64,000 nt of DNA. Source: CAYNKA01 sp964397655. GTDB taxonomy: Bacteria; Spirochaetota; Spirochaetia; DTKZ01. This document shows, in pieces, positions 42,947 through 53,952 of the stretch. The number at the start of each line of letters is the position of its first letter. The first letter of the stretch is position 1. The position numbers and the translations under genes are program-made. The stretch spans positions 1 through 64,000 of the forward strand of contig CAYNKA010000005.1 in NCBI GenBank assembly GCA_964397655.1. Reading direction: 5' to 3'. Under the pieces are notes generated by a model that saw only the letters and a list, made by a program, of their open reading frames with translations, did no database searches and was not told the DNA's origin.

Positions 42947-43588
42947 TCAGAAAGCCGAATCGCCTCGGTAATACCTGCACCACCGAGAAATCGCGCAAGC
43001 GGCGCAGTCGGGAGCCCGGGCGGTGCAGCAACGCCGGCCGTGGAGGTTCACCCGCATCGAGAACCGCGACCGGATATCCTCGGGAACGATCCGCTCGAGT
43101 TCGGACTCCACCCGGGCAGGATCCTCGGAATTCGTGAATCCGAGCCTGCGGACGACCCTCCCGAAATGAGTGTCCACGATGATCGCCGGCTTTCCGTAGA
43201 CGACCGACAGAACGACGTTCGCGGTCTTCCCTCCCACACCGGGAAGCGACGTGAGGTCCTCCTTCCGGTCCGGGACCCGGCCGCCCCATCGGCTCTCGAG
43301 CATCGACGCGGCTTCCTTGATGTGGCGGGCCTTCACTCGATAGAAGCCCACGGAACGGATCAGGTCCTCGATTTCGGGAACGTCGGCCGCTGCGAGCGAG
43401 GCGGAATCAGTGAATTTCCGGAATAGAGCCGGAGTCGCCCGGTTTACCTGCGCGTCGGTCGTCTGGGCCGAGAGGATCACGGCGATCAGCAGCTCGAAGG
43501 GAGAGGAGAAATCGAGCAAGGGCCCGGTATCGGGGTAGAGTTTCGCGAGCGCCTCGTGAACGAGGACCGCTCTTCGCGTATCTTTCAA
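42947..43588 (-). CDS. nth: Endonuclease III (base-excision DNA glycosylase/AP lyase)
   Basis: 213 residues. LPGVGGKTANVVLSVVYGKPAIIVDTH holds the helix-hairpin-helix, the catalytic Lys (GGKTA) and Asp (VDTH). The C-terminal C-x6-C-x2-C-x5-C motif binds a [4Fe-4S] cluster. It removes oxidised pyrimidines. The TTG start at 43588 overlaps the stop of the upstream GGDEF gene (TTGA); no ATG is available in a sensible position. Confidence 0.93.
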   Translation of the reverse strand: MKDTRRAVLVHEALAKLYPDTGPLLDFSSPFELLIAVILSAQTTDAQVNRATPALFRKFTDSASLAAADVPEIEDLIRSVGFYRVKARHIKEAASMLESRWGGRVPDRKEDLTSLPGVGGKTANVVLSVVYGKPAIIVDTHFGRVVRRLGFTNSEDPARVESELERIVPEDIRSRFSMRVNLHGRRCCTARAPDCAACAISRWCRYYRGDSAF

Positions 43589-45120
43589 GATGCGTTTCCG
43601 CTCTTCGCGATCACTTTGTCGCGGTACATCGCGGCGTCCGCGACGGAAAGGAGCTCCTCGTATCCGACTTCCTCTCCGGGATGGTATTCCGCGAAGCCGT
43701 GAGCGGCCCGATACGGCAGGGACTTGCCGTCCCTCGAACTCTCCTCGACGAGCCTCTCCTCGAAGCGTTTCCAGACCGCCGTCGCCTGGTCGATCCTGCA
43801 CTCGGGAAGGATCGCCAGGAACTCGTCCCCTCCGAGTCGGGAAAGGACGTCGGACTCCCGCATCGTCTCCTTCAGGACGGAGGAGATCTTGCGGATGTAG
43901 GAATCCCCCTCGGCGTGTCCATAGAAGTCGTTCACCCGCTTGAGATCGTTGATGTCGAGGTAGCAGATCGTGAGCGGCGAGCCGTTCCGTTCCGAAAGCC
44001 TGATCTGCTGATCGAGGATCGAAAGGCCCACTCTTCGGTTGTAGACGCCGGTCAGGTTGTCCATCGAGGCGAACTGGTAGAGTTCCTCCTCGAGCCGCTT
44101 CCTGGACGTGATGTCCCGGAAAACGAGCAGCCTGCCGGGATTCGATCGCCCGACCGCTTCGAGGGGCGTCATACTGACGTCGAACCAGGACGGGCCGTGC
44201 CTCGTTTCCCAGAAGACCGGCCCGACATCGTCGCCGGAGGCGGGCGGGCATTTGGCCGCGAGTTCGGGCCAATCGGCGAAAAGCGAGTCCACCCCCCTGC
44301 CGATGTCGCCCGGAACGATGCCGAAGCTGGCCTGAGCCGCTGGGTTCACGTCGACCAACCTTCCCCGCCCGTCCACGACGAGAACCTCGTCCCTCATGAC
44401 GCGGAAAAGCACGTCGTGCGCCACCGGCGCCACGTCGAAGAGACGATATCTCTGGAGGCCCAGGAAGAACAGCACGCCGGTGACGCAGAAGGCGGCGGGG
44501 GTGAGGTCGATACCCGGCGGACCCAGCTTCGCGATGTAGAAGAAATTCGCGGCCCACGGAAAGAGGACGGCCGCCGAAAGCACCGCTCCCTGCCGCGAAA
44601 AGAGCGGCGGCATCCTGAAAACCATTCTGAGGAATCCCGCGGTTCCCGCCGCGAGCAGGCAGTAGGAGTATACGACGTAGACGTATACGAGCGGCCCGTG
44701 GGAATAACGGACTACGAGTCCCTTGGTTCCGGGAATCGGCGTGATCGACGACCAGAGAAGGCCGTGCCATTCGTTCGTGAGCGCCGTGAACATCACGAAT
44801 ACGGGTATCGTCCAGAGGGCGGCCTGGTACTTTCTCCCGAACCACCGGGTCTTCCCCTGATATCGTGCCGAAAGGAGAAACCAGAGCGTAGAGACCGTTG
44901 ATATCCCCACGTAGGAGACGGTGCTGTAAACGATCTTGAGTATGAGCGTCTTCGTAATAGCCTCGAAGGCGCTGAAGACGGTCCAGAACGAGATGGAATG
45001 CATGAGGAGCGAAAACCAGAAACTCTCCGGATCGATCCGCCTGTGCCAGACGTACTGACCTATTCCCACGCTCACCAGTCCGGAAAGAAACAACACGATA
45101 CCGTACCAGGTAAATTCCAC
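43585..45120 (-). CDS. 7TM-PAS-GGDEF diguanylate cyclase
   Basis: 511 residues. Seven hydrophobic segments at ~3-225 (histidine-kinase N-terminal 7TM sensor type), a PAS domain at ~235-340 (VMRDEVLVVDGRGRLVDVNPAAQASFGI), and a GGDEF domain at ~345-505 with the intact active site RLGGDEF. It should make c-di-GMP in response to an unknown membrane signal. The GTG start at 45120 is preceded by AAGGA; upstream codons lack membrane character and a ribosome site. It is coupled to nth by a TTGA overlap. Confidence 0.9.
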   Translation of the reverse strand: MEFTWYGIVLFLSGLVSVGIGQYVWHRRIDPESFWFSLLMHSISFWTVFSAFEAITKTLILKIVYSTVSYVGISTVSTLWFLLSARYQGKTRWFGRKYQAALWTIPVFVMFTALTNEWHGLLWSSITPIPGTKGLVVRYSHGPLVYVYVVYSYCLLAAGTAGFLRMVFRMPPLFSRQGAVLSAAVLFPWAANFFYIAKLGPPGIDLTPAAFCVTGVLFFLGLQRYRLFDVAPVAHDVLFRVMRDEVLVVDGRGRLVDVNPAAQASFGIVPGDIGRGVDSLFADWPELAAKCPPASGDDVGPVFWETRHGPSWFDVSMTPLEAVGRSNPGRLLVFRDITSRKRLEEELYQFASMDNLTGVYNRRVGLSILDQQIRLSERNGSPLTICYLDINDLKRVNDFYGHAEGDSYIRKISSVLKETMRESDVLSRLGGDEFLAILPECRIDQATAVWKRFEERLVEESSRDGKSLPYRAAHGFAEYHPGEEVGYEELLSVADAAMYRDKVIAKSGNAS

Positions 45121-45159
45121 TCGCAATCCTTTTCCATTTTCAAGAGCAGCGTACGTTCT

Positions 45160-45187
45160 AGTATGTTCATCCCGTAAGGGAATGCAA
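45160..45187 (-). promoter_or_regulatory. Candidate promoter of the GGDEF gene
   Basis: Minus-strand TTGCAT (45182-45187), a 16-bp spacer and CATACT (45160-45165). The spacer holds a small inverted repeat TCCC-GTAA-GGGA (45170-45181). The rest of the 277-nt gap to atpB shows a lone TTGACA at 45321-45326 without a good -10. Confidence 0.4.
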
Positions 45188-45397
45188 GAAGCCGGCGGAA
45201 CGGATAGAAGTTCCCCAACAACAGCCGAAGAGCGGCGCGACGGCGCGGAGAACGGGTCCTGCCATAGATTCGCGCCCGACGGGACCTCCATTAATTATCT
45301 TTAACAAACAGGCGCCTCAATTGACATGATGCGCCATTTTGAGGAATTTGAGAAAAAGTACCTGCGTGTAGTAGGATAATACTAGGATTGTCTTTTT

Positions 45398-46123
45398 ATG
45401 GAGCATTCGGTAAAAACGTTGGTGCATCTTTCCCTCGCGGGAGTCGATGTTTCCATCACGACGATCACGGCATGGATGCTGATCGGCACGATCGCCCTCT
45501 GCCTCGGGCTCGGCTGGGCGGTACGAAGGGCGACCCTCGTCCCGGGAACGCTCGTCCAGGTCGTCCTGGAAGCATTCATCGGCTTCGTGCAGACCCAGAT
45601 CATCGATGCCGCGGGTCTGAAAAGGGAAAAGATCTGGCCTCCCCTTTTCCTGAGCCTCTTCCTGTACATTCTCGCGCAGAACTGGATGGGCATCATCCCG
45701 GGAGCTCTTCCTCCGTCGGGAAACATCAACGCGACCGGGGCCCTCGCCCTCCTCATGTTCGCGGTCGCGGTTGTTCTTAGATTCGGTAAAAAAGGCGGCT
45801 TGGGCTTCCTGAAAAGCCTCGTCCCCGGAGGCGTGAAGGGACCGATGGTCCTGCTTCTCTTCCCCATCGAGCTCATCAGCTTCCTCTTCAAGCCCTTTTC
45901 CCTCGCCGTGAGGCTCTTCGCGAACATGTCGGGCGGGCACCTTCTCCTCCTCACGCTCCTGGGCTTCACGATGCTTTTCAAGAACGCCGCGGTAGACGTC
46001 GTTTCGATCGGGGGGGCGGCGGTGATCCTGGGTTTCGAGCTTTTCGTCGGCTTGATTCAGGCCTACGTATTCACCTTTCTCAGCGCAATCATGATCGGCG
46101 ACGCTTTGGCCGATGAACATTAA
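45398..46123 (+). CDS. atpB: F-type ATP synthase subunit a
   Basis: 241 residues, five to six membrane helices. PFSLAVRLFANMSGGHLLL contains the essential helix-4 Arg (VRLFAN), and the C-terminal helix FVGLIQAYVFTFLSAIMI is typical. With the c-ring it forms the proton path of Fo. It is the first gene of atpBEFHAGDC; no atpI precedes it. An AGGAT-like ribosome site lies a little far from the ATG. Confidence 0.94.
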   Translation: MEHSVKTLVHLSLAGVDVSITTITAWMLIGTIALCLGLGWAVRRATLVPGTLVQVVLEAFIGFVQTQIIDAAGLKREKIWPPLFLSLFLYILAQNWMGIIPGALPPSGNINATGALALLMFAVAVVLRFGKKGGLGFLKSLVPGGVKGPMVLLLFPIELISFLFKPFSLAVRLFANMSGGHLLLLTLLGFTMLFKNAAVDVVSIGGAAVILGFELFVGLIQAYVFTFLSAIMIGDALADEH

Positions 46124-46148
46124 TCTTCATTCTCAAACGGAGGACTTT

Positions 46149-46379
46149 ATGTCGGATTTGATCGGAGCTTATGTCGGAGCCGGCCTGGCTATAGGATTCG
46201 CCGCCCTGGGGGGCGCCATCGGGATAGGGCTTCTCATGGCCAAGACCATGGAGAGCATCGCGAGGCAGCCGGAGTCGCTGGACAAGCTCAGGCCGCTCAT
46301 GTTCATCGGCATAGCCTTCATCGAGGCCATAGCCCTCTACGGCCTCGTCATCAGCATCCTGCTCGTCACGAAGGGATGA
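46149..46379 (+). CDS. atpE: F-type ATP synthase subunit c
   Basis: 76 residues, two transmembrane helices joined by the polar loop ARQPE. Helix 1 reads GFAALGGAIGIGLLMAK; helix 2 reads FIGIAFIEAIALYGLVISILL with the ion-binding Glu. The Na-binding signature (Gln in helix 1, Glu-Ser in helix 2) is absent, so proton coupling is expected. The start at 46149 follows GGAGG; the longer frame from inside atpB is rejected. Confidence 0.95.
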   Translation: MSDLIGAYVGAGLAIGFAALGGAIGIGLLMAKTMESIARQPESLDKLRPLMFIGIAFIEAIALYGLVISILLVTKG

Positions 46380-46383
46380 GGCC

Positions 46384-46878
46384 GTGTTCACCTTCGAACC
46401 GGGTGTCGCGATCTGGACGCTCGTATCCTTCGGCATCTTCTTCTTCGCGATCCTGAAATTCGTCTATCCGAAGATGGGCTCGATCCTCGAGGAACGGAGA
46501 ACACGGATCGAAACGGACATCGAAGAGGCCAGAAAGGCGCGGGAAGAGATCGAGTCCGTCAAAAAGGACCTGGAAACTCGTCTCAGCGCGATCAAGGTGG
46601 AGGAGCTTCGCATCCTCTCCGAGGCCCAGGAGAAGTCCAGACGGGCGACCGAGGAATACGAAAAGGAACTCTTCGAGGAATTCAGGAGGCTGCGGGCGGA
46701 CAAGGAGGAGCACCTCAAGCGGATGGAAGCGAATTTCCTCAAAGCCTCCGAGGAAAGGATCACGAAGATCATCGTCGACACCTGCGAGCGGGTCCTCCAG
46801 ACCGAACTGAGCGCCGAGCAGCACAGGAAGATCGTGGAGCGCGGAATCCGGACGCTGGAAACCATGAAAGGCATCTGA
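46384..46878 (+). CDS. atpF: F-type ATP synthase subunit b
   Basis: 164 residues: one N-terminal membrane helix (VAIWTLVSFGIFFFAILKFVY), then a long charged coiled coil (EERRTRIETDIEEARKAREEIESVKKDLETR), the peripheral stalk. It begins with GTG, 4 nt after atpE, and ends 3 nt before atpH. Confidence 0.93.
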   Translation: MFTFEPGVAIWTLVSFGIFFFAILKFVYPKMGSILEERRTRIETDIEEARKAREEIESVKKDLETRLSAIKVEELRILSEAQEKSRRATEEYEKELFEEFRRLRADKEEHLKRMEANFLKASEERITKIIVDTCERVLQTELSAEQHRKIVERGIRTLETMKGI

Positions 46879-46881
46879 GGC

Positions 46882-47415
46882 ATGGCCACCTATCGATACG
46901 ACATCCCGAAACTTCTGGACTATCTCGAGGACGGCGGGGAGACGGACGAATTCCTCACGGACATGTTCATGCTCAAGAACCTCACGGATTCGAGGTTCGA
47001 GATCGCGGACGCGATTTTCAATCCCCTGATTTCCGCCGAGGACAAGACGAAGAGCCTGGAGGCTATCTTCGAGCCTGACGAACGTCGTTCCTTCTTTCAT
47101 TTCTTCTCCCGGCTCGTGACGAACGGGGACGTCGGAATCTACTGGAAGCTCAGGAAGCGCATCATAACCGCGCTGGAGGAGAAGAAGGGTTTCGTTTTCG
47201 CGAACGTCGTATCAGCGATTCCTCTCACGGATGCCGAGATGACGGAGATACGACGAAACCTGCGGCGCATGACGGGAAGAACGGTGTATGCATACAATTC
47301 GATATCCGGACGGATCATCGGCGGATTCATCGTCAAGATCGGCGGTAAAATGATAGATCTGAGCGTCGCAGGCAATTTCCTCAAGATCAAATCGGAACTC
47401 TTCAAGCGGGACTGA
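46882..47415 (+). CDS. atpH: F-type ATP synthase subunit delta
   Basis: 177 residues, OSCP/delta family: N-terminal helical bundle, then SAIPLTDAEMTEIRRNLRRMTGR and the C-terminal signature IIGGFIVKIGGKMIDLSVAGNFLKIK. It connects the b stalk to the top of F1. Position between atpF and atpA fits. Confidence 0.92.
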   Translation: MATYRYDIPKLLDYLEDGGETDEFLTDMFMLKNLTDSRFEIADAIFNPLISAEDKTKSLEAIFEPDERRSFFHFFSRLVTNGDVGIYWKLRKRIITALEEKKGFVFANVVSAIPLTDAEMTEIRRNLRRMTGRTVYAYNSISGRIIGGFIVKIGGKMIDLSVAGNFLKIKSELFKRD

Positions 47416-47442
47416 GAGAGGCCGGAGGCCAAGGAGACGCGA

Positions 47443-48946
<1,504 letters not shown>

Positions 48947-48969
<23 letters not shown>

Positions 48970-49816
48970 GGCACGCACGAAAGCGATCTCCAACCTCAGG
49001 CAGGTCACGCGGGCCATGGAACTCGTGACGAAGACGAAGATCGGGAAGATCAGGCAGAACGCGGCGGGGGCCAAGGCCTATCTCGAGCTGTACAGGCGGC
49101 TCTTCGCCGAGGTGGGCGCCGCCGCGCCGGCCGAACGGAGAAGGGAGGAGGGAACGGCGGTCCGGTATCACCTGGCCTTCCTGTCCCAGAAGGGATTCTG
49201 CGGGGGATTCAACGACCGCCTGCTCTCCCTCTTGTCCCGCGAAATGAACGGGGCGGGGCAGGACGACAGGATCTATCTTCTCGGGAAAAAGACGGGTAAA
49301 TGGTCCTACGCGATCAAACGGGAGTTCACGCATATCGACGCGGGGGAAAATACCTACGCCGAGCTCTGCGCCCCGCTCGTCGACGAATGGACGTCGGCAT
49401 TCAGAGCGGGAAAGATGATCGAGGTGCGCTTCGCGTACAACGCGTTCGTGAGCATTCTCGAGCAGAAGCCCACGATCGAAACGGTGTACCCGGTCGAGCT
49501 TCCCGCTTCGGAGACATACGGCGGCGAACCGGTCTTCGAGCCTGATCCGGCGACCATGAGGGAGACCATCGCGGAGGGATATTTCAAGGCACTCGTCGAC
49601 AAGGTCTTCTGGGAATCGGCCGCGGGGGAATACTGCTCCCGGCTCCTCAGCATGAAGACGGCGAACGACAACGCGACCCTGATCCTCGACTCGCTGAACC
49701 TGCTCTACAACAAGACCCGGCAGATGAAGATCACCCAGGAACTATCGGAAATCGTGAGCGCCTTCGACGTGCTCAAGATGATGCAGGACAAGAAACAAAG
49801 GGACGAAGAGGAGTAA
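48947..49816 (+). CDS. atpG: F-type ATP synthase subunit gamma
   Basis: 289 residues. N-terminal helix AIKARTKAISNLRQVTRAMELVTKTKI and C-terminal helix TLILDSLNLLYNKTRQMKITQELSEIVSAFDVL form the coiled-coil rotor shaft. It overlaps atpA by 23 nt and lies 3 nt before atpD. Confidence 0.95.
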
Positions 49817-49819
49817 GCC

Positions 49820-51229
49820 ATGGCCGGCATCGGAAAAATCATCCAGATCGTAGGCCCGATCGTGGACATAAAATTCAATCCGGAGGAGATCCCGGAGATC
49901 CGGAACGCCGTCGAGATCACCGCCCCCGTCGAGGGCGAGGAAAAGACCATCGTCGCGGAAGTGGCGATGCAGATGCAGGGCGGGATCGTCAGGTGCGTAT
50001 CGCTTTCCCCCACGGAAGGCTTCCCCCGAGGCATAGCGGCCCGTGACACCGGAAATCCGATCAGGGTGCCGGTCGGACGGGAGGTCCTGGGAAGGGTCTT
50101 CAACGCCCACGGGGAACCGATAGACAACGGGCCTAAATTCGACGAAAAGGCTCTCAGGTGGCCCATCAGGAGCAATCCTCCCCTCTTCCAGGACATCGAG
50201 CCCCAGGACGCGGTCTTCGAAAGCGGGATCAAGGTCCTCGACCTCATGTCCCCCTACGTGAAGGGAGGCAAGACCGGCCTCTTCGGAGGCGCCGGCGTGG
50301 GCAAGACGGTGGTCATCATGGAACTCATCCACAATATGGCGACCCAGCACGGCGGCATCTCGGTGTTCGCCGGAGTCGGAGAGCGGACCCGCGAGGGGAA
50401 CGACCTCTGGCTCGAGATGAAGGCCTCCGGGGTGCTTTCAAAGACCTCTCTCGTCTTCGGCCAGATGGGAGAACTCCCCGGGGCGCGGCTCATCACGCCC
50501 CTCACCGCGCTCACCCAGGCGGAATACTTCCGCGATCAGGAGCATCAGGACGTGCTCTTCTTCATGGACAACGTGTTCCGCTTCGTGCAGGCGGGCTCCG
50601 AGGTGTCCACCCTCCTCGGCCGCATGCCCTCCGCGGTCGGATACCAGCCGACGCTCGGCCTCGAGATGGGCCGCCTCGAGGAGAGGATCGTGTCCACGAG
50701 GAGCGGATACATCACCTCGATCCAGGCGGTCTTCGTGCCGGCGGACGACATCACGGACCCCGCGGCGGCGGTCACGTTCAGCCACCTCGACGCGACCACG
50801 GTCCTGTCCCGGCAGATTTCGGCCATGGGCATCTATCCGGCGGTCGATCCCCTGCTTTCCTCGTCGAGGATCCTGGACCCCTCGATCGTGGGCAAGGAGC
50901 ATTACACGGTGGCCCAGGATGTGAAGCGGATCCTCCAGCGGTACAACGAACTCAAGGACATCGTCGCCATCCTCGGCGTGAGCGAGCTCCCCAAGGAGGA
51001 CGAACTCGTGGTGAACAGGGCGCGGAAGATCCAGAGGTTCTTCTCCCAGCCCTTCTCCGTCGCCGAACATTTCACGGGGCTCCAGGGCCGCTACGTCAAG
51101 CTGGAGGACACCATCAAGGGCTTCAAGGCGATCATTTCGGGCGAGGCGGACGACCTTCCAGAACAGGCCTTCTATTACGTCGGTACGCTGGACGAGGCCC
51201 GCGAAAAAGCGGCGAAGATGAACTCATGA
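49820..51229 (+). CDS. atpD: F-type ATP synthase subunit beta
   Basis: 469 residues, catalytic subunit. P-loop GGAGVGKTV, GVGERTREGNDLW with the catalytic Glu, and LFFMDNVFRFVQAGSEVSTLLGRMPSAVGYQPTL are all canonical. The stop overlaps the atpC start (ATGA). Confidence 0.97.
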   Translation: MAGIGKIIQIVGPIVDIKFNPEEIPEIRNAVEITAPVEGEEKTIVAEVAMQMQGGIVRCVSLSPTEGFPRGIAARDTGNPIRVPVGREVLGRVFNAHGEPIDNGPKFDEKALRWPIRSNPPLFQDIEPQDAVFESGIKVLDLMSPYVKGGKTGLFGGAGVGKTVVIMELIHNMATQHGGISVFAGVGERTREGNDLWLEMKASGVLSKTSLVFGQMGELPGARLITPLTALTQAEYFRDQEHQDVLFFMDNVFRFVQAGSEVSTLLGRMPSAVGYQPTLGLEMGRLEERIVSTRSGYITSIQAVFVPADDITDPAAAVTFSHLDATTVLSRQISAMGIYPAVDPLLSSSRILDPSIVGKEHYTVAQDVKRILQRYNELKDIVAILGVSELPKEDELVVNRARKIQRFFSQPFSVAEHFTGLQGRYVKLEDTIKGFKAIISGEADDLPEQAFYYVGTLDEAREKAAKMNS

Positions 51230-51492
51230 TGAAACTACTCGTGGCCTCCCCCCTGGAAAACAGGAATTTCGAAGGCATCGAGTCCATCTCCGTGACGACC
51301 GTGGAAGGCGAGCGGGGAATCCTGCGCGGACACATCGGGCTCGTATGCGCCCTGAAAGAGGGTTCCGCGGTCAGGCTCGTGACCCCGGCGGGGCAGGTCC
51401 GTCTCCGCGTCGGGGAGGACTCGTTTCTCCGCTTCCGGGACGACGAAGGCGTGCTCGTCACCCGCAGCTACACGGTGGAAGCGACGGCCTGA
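51226..51492 (+). CDS. atpC: F-type ATP synthase subunit epsilon (short form)
   Basis: 88 residues. The beta-sandwich N-domain is present (VTTVEGERGILRGHIGLVCALKEG..VRLVTPAGQVRLRV), but the C-terminal two-helix domain (~45 residues) of the usual ~135-residue epsilon is missing, and the gene ends cleanly. The missing part normally inhibits ATP hydrolysis, so regulation of this enzyme is probably different. The ATG at 51226 overlaps the atpD stop; a second ATG follows at 51229. Confidence 0.9.
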   Translation: MMKLLVASPLENRNFEGIESISVTTVEGERGILRGHIGLVCALKEGSAVRLVTPAGQVRLRVGEDSFLRFRDDEGVLVTRSYTVEATA

Positions 51493-51520
51493 ACCGCGGC
51501 CCGAAAATCCTCCCGAACAT

Positions 51521-51550
51521 TTGATTTTTCCGTCCTCGATTCGTTAGAAT
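51521..51550 (+). promoter_or_regulatory. Candidate promoter of the 119-residue protein gene
   Basis: TTGATT (51521-51526), an 18-bp spacer and TAGAAT (51545-51550), about 100 nt upstream of the start. Confidence 0.4.
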
Positions 51551-51654
51551 TAGGAACAAAGACAAGTGCATGTTCGCGTTTGCCATACTTCTCCTCGGTG
51601 TACTCGCCGGATCGTTCGATGCATGGAAACGCCCGACCGTAAAGAGGTTTCGCC

Positions 51655-52014
51655 ATGATCATTAAAATGTATTGGGCGGCTTGCGGCAAATTCGCCATTG
51701 AGGAGACGGGAGCGTACTTCCTGGAGGCGACGGAAGAGGAAGTTCGAACCGTTCTCCTGCCGAAGATGAACAAACAGGAACTCATCAAGTTCGAGAGGAT
51801 GAAGGACGTTTACGCATCGGCCGAGGACACGGACATCGTGAAGAAAGGCCGTTTCTACTTCCTCGTCTCGGAGGACGGGCAGGACATCAAATTCGAGTCG
51901 AGCGCGATGCCCGCAGCGGAATTCTCGCGGGGGAATTCCGGCTTGAAGAAGATGCGTCCCACTGAGATTTCCAAGATCGAGGACATCGAGGCCCTGAAAC
52001 CGGAGTTCATCTGA
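51655..52014 (+). CDS. Conserved-looking hypothetical protein
   Basis: 119 residues, no signal peptide or membrane helix, mixed alpha/beta and acidic. The N-terminal IIKMYWAACGKFAIEETGAYFLEATEEEVR and central FYFLVSEDGQDIKFESSAMPAAEF are not matched to a family I know. An AGAGG ribosome site precedes the ATG and a promoter-like pair lies upstream, so it is probably a real single gene. Function unknown. Confidence 0.65.
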   Translation: MIIKMYWAACGKFAIEETGAYFLEATEEEVRTVLLPKMNKQELIKFERMKDVYASAEDTDIVKKGRFYFLVSEDGQDIKFESSAMPAAEFSRGNSGLKKMRPTEISKIEDIEALKPEFI

Positions 52015-52021
52015 ATTCCGC

Positions 52022-52648
52022 TCAGCCGATGGACGCCATGAGGGCGTGGAACAGTTCCGGCCGCCGCGTAGAATGGAGGCCGAACCACGCTTCGAGGGTC
52101 GCGGCGGAAAAGACCCCCAGGACCTTGAGCGTCTCGTAGGCGAACTCGAGCGGCGCGAGTCCCGACGCCGTGATCAGGCTCCCTTCGGCCACCGCGGGAA
52201 CGCGGACGTAATGGGCCTCGCCGAAATAATTCGGGCATACCGCCTTGAGATAGTCAGGATCGTTGCTCGTATGGCGCCGGTCGTTGAGGTAACCGGCGCG
52301 GCCGAGGCCCAGGGTGGCGCCGCAGATCGCCGCCACCGGAATGCCTTCCTTGAGGAATTCGCCCGCCCGCCTCAGAACCGGATCGTGAACAGGATCGAGC
52401 CATGTGTCTCCGCCGGGAAGCACGAGGAGGCCGGAGTCCCGGACTCGGATCTCCCCTGCCGCGAGGTCTGGACGGATCCTGACCCCTCCCATGGTGAGGA
52501 CGGGCGTTCCGCCTGGAGAAACCGTCCTCACGGTCCACCGGGCCGCGTCCTTCCTGAAATAACGGCCGGAGTTGAGCTCGGCCGCGAGGTATCCGGTCTC
52601 CCAGTCGGACATCGTGTCGAACACGTAGAGATAGGCGGTCTTTTCCAT
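52022..52648 (-). CDS. DJ-1/PfpI-family protein
   Basis: 208 residues, class I glutamine amidotransferase-like fold. The nucleophile elbow is VAAICGATLGLGRAGYL (Cys in AICGAT), and LLVLPGGDTW is the family strand-loop. Members act as glyoxalases, chaperones or amidases; the substrate here is not evident. It is preceded by GGAGG and lies 79 nt after a zinc ribbon gene on the same strand. Confidence 0.87.
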   Translation of the reverse strand: MEKTAYLYVFDTMSDWETGYLAAELNSGRYFRKDAARWTVRTVSPGGTPVLTMGGVRIRPDLAAGEIRVRDSGLLVLPGGDTWLDPVHDPVLRRAGEFLKEGIPVAAICGATLGLGRAGYLNDRRHTSNDPDYLKAVCPNYFGEAHYVRVPAVAEGSLITASGLAPLEFAYETLKVLGVFSAATLEAWFGLHSTRRPELFHALMASIG

Positions 52649-52727
52649 GAGAACCTCCGAAGCTGCCGCCGCCTCGGGCTCGAACCCGGGCGGCGGCGGA
52701 AATAATTGGAAGAGACGGCGAGGCCGC

Positions 52728-52961
52728 TCACTGCCAGGCCGGCATGGCCTGGAGGTAATGATCAGCCCGGCGCAGGTACTCCGCCTTCGAGGCTCCCGGG
52801 GCGAAGCTCTCGAGGAAAGCCGCCACACCGTTCTGCACCTCCGCGCGGGGCTTCAGATTCCCCTTCTCGTCCGAGCAGAATGAGCAGAGTTCGCCCCGAA
52901 CCGGCTGGGCCTCGGGAATGTCCAAAGGCATCCCGCAGGAATGACAATAACGCATCGACAT
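52728..52961 (-). CDS. Small zinc ribbon protein
   Basis: 77 residues. MRYCHSCGMPLDIPEAQPVRGELCSFCSD gives two CxxC knuckles of a zinc ribbon (putative zinc ribbon domain family); the rest is a helical tail. Such proteins are often found beside metabolic or redox genes; the role is unknown. A second ATG two codons in is possible. It may be co-transcribed with the DJ-1 gene. Confidence 0.8.
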   Translation of the reverse strand: MSMRYCHSCGMPLDIPEAQPVRGELCSFCSDEKGNLKPRAEVQNGVAAFLESFAPGASKAEYLRRADHYLQAMPAWQ

Positions 52962-53019
52962 AATGAACCTCCCTGATGGTTTTCGCCCACTCTATCCGGA
53001 GAAACCTGACACCTGTCCG

Positions 53020-53952
53020 TCAGGTTCGATACAGCGAAACGATTTTTTCCGCCGTTTCCGCGATTTTTCTCCTGAGCGGCTCGGGGGCGACGACCTCGAG
53101 CCTGTCGCCGAAACCGAGGAGGAAGCCGTAGAGCCAGTCGTCCTCGGGATAATCCGCCTTCACGATCAGGGAACCGTCCGCCCCGCGCTCGATCGACTCC
53201 TCCGCGAACGTATCCTCCACGAGGAAGCGCACGCGTTCGGCGAATCGCAGCGTCATCCGGATCATTCGAGGCGCGGGATTCCAGAACGAGTCGAGCATTT
53301 CGCCGGGCAGCTTCCTTCTGGAGAAAATTTCGGCTCCCGGCGAGAGATCCCGAATTCTCGAGAGCCGGAAAACCCTGAAATCGCCGCGGAGGCGGCAATA
53401 GCCGATCAGGTACCAGGAGCTGCCGCGGAACGAAAGCCGGTGAGGCTCCACGACGCGATCCAGGATCTCACCCGCGGAGTTGAGATAGCGGAATTTCACG
53501 GTTCGCCGCGAGCGGATCGCCTTGAGGAGCACGGCGGGAAAAGTCGAGTTCCTCCGTCCCCAGGTCCATGGCGTGAAATCGAGGTCGAGCATGTCGCGGA
53601 ATTCCGAAAGTTCGCCCTTCCGGGACCTGGGCACCAGGGCCTCGATCTTGTCGACGGCCTCCCGATACCCCGGCGCCGCGAAGAGTCCCGCGATTCCCTG
53701 GAGCGCCGTGACCACCGAAGAGAGTTCCCCGAAGGAGAGGAACTGCCGATCCAGGGTGTAGCCTTCCATGAGACCGATGCCCCCGCCCGATCCCTGCGAG
53801 GCGACGATGGGTATCCCCGCCTCGCTCAGAGCCTCGATATCCCTGAGGATCGTTCGTTCGGACACCTCGAAGTAGCGCGCCAGTTCCCGGGCCGTGGCTT
53901 TTTCCCTGTTGAGGAGCAGGACGGTTATTCCCAAAAGTCGGCTGATCTTCAT
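53020..53952 (-). CDS. WYL-domain transcriptional regulator
   Basis: 310 residues. Helix-turn-helix at 1-60 (ATARELARYFEVSERTILRDIEALSEAGIPIVAS), then a WYL domain at ~140-220 (RRTVKFRYLNSAGE..VEPHRLSFRGSSWYLIGYCRLRGDFRVFRLSRIRDL) and a WCX-like C-terminal part. WYL domains bind small ligands or nucleic acid. It overlaps the upstream DUF6530-like gene by 4 nt (ATGA), so the two are translationally coupled. Confidence 0.92.
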   Translation of the reverse strand: MKISRLLGITVLLLNREKATARELARYFEVSERTILRDIEALSEAGIPIVASQGSGGGIGLMEGYTLDRQFLSFGELSSVVTALQGIAGLFAAPGYREAVDKIEALVPRSRKGELSEFRDMLDLDFTPWTWGRRNSTFPAVLLKAIRSRRTVKFRYLNSAGEILDRVVEPHRLSFRGSSWYLIGYCRLRGDFRVFRLSRIRDLSPGAEIFSRRKLPGEMLDSFWNPAPRMIRMTLRFAERVRFLVEDTFAEESIERGADGSLIVKADYPEDDWLYGFLLGFGDRLEVVAPEPLRRKIAETAEKIVSLYRT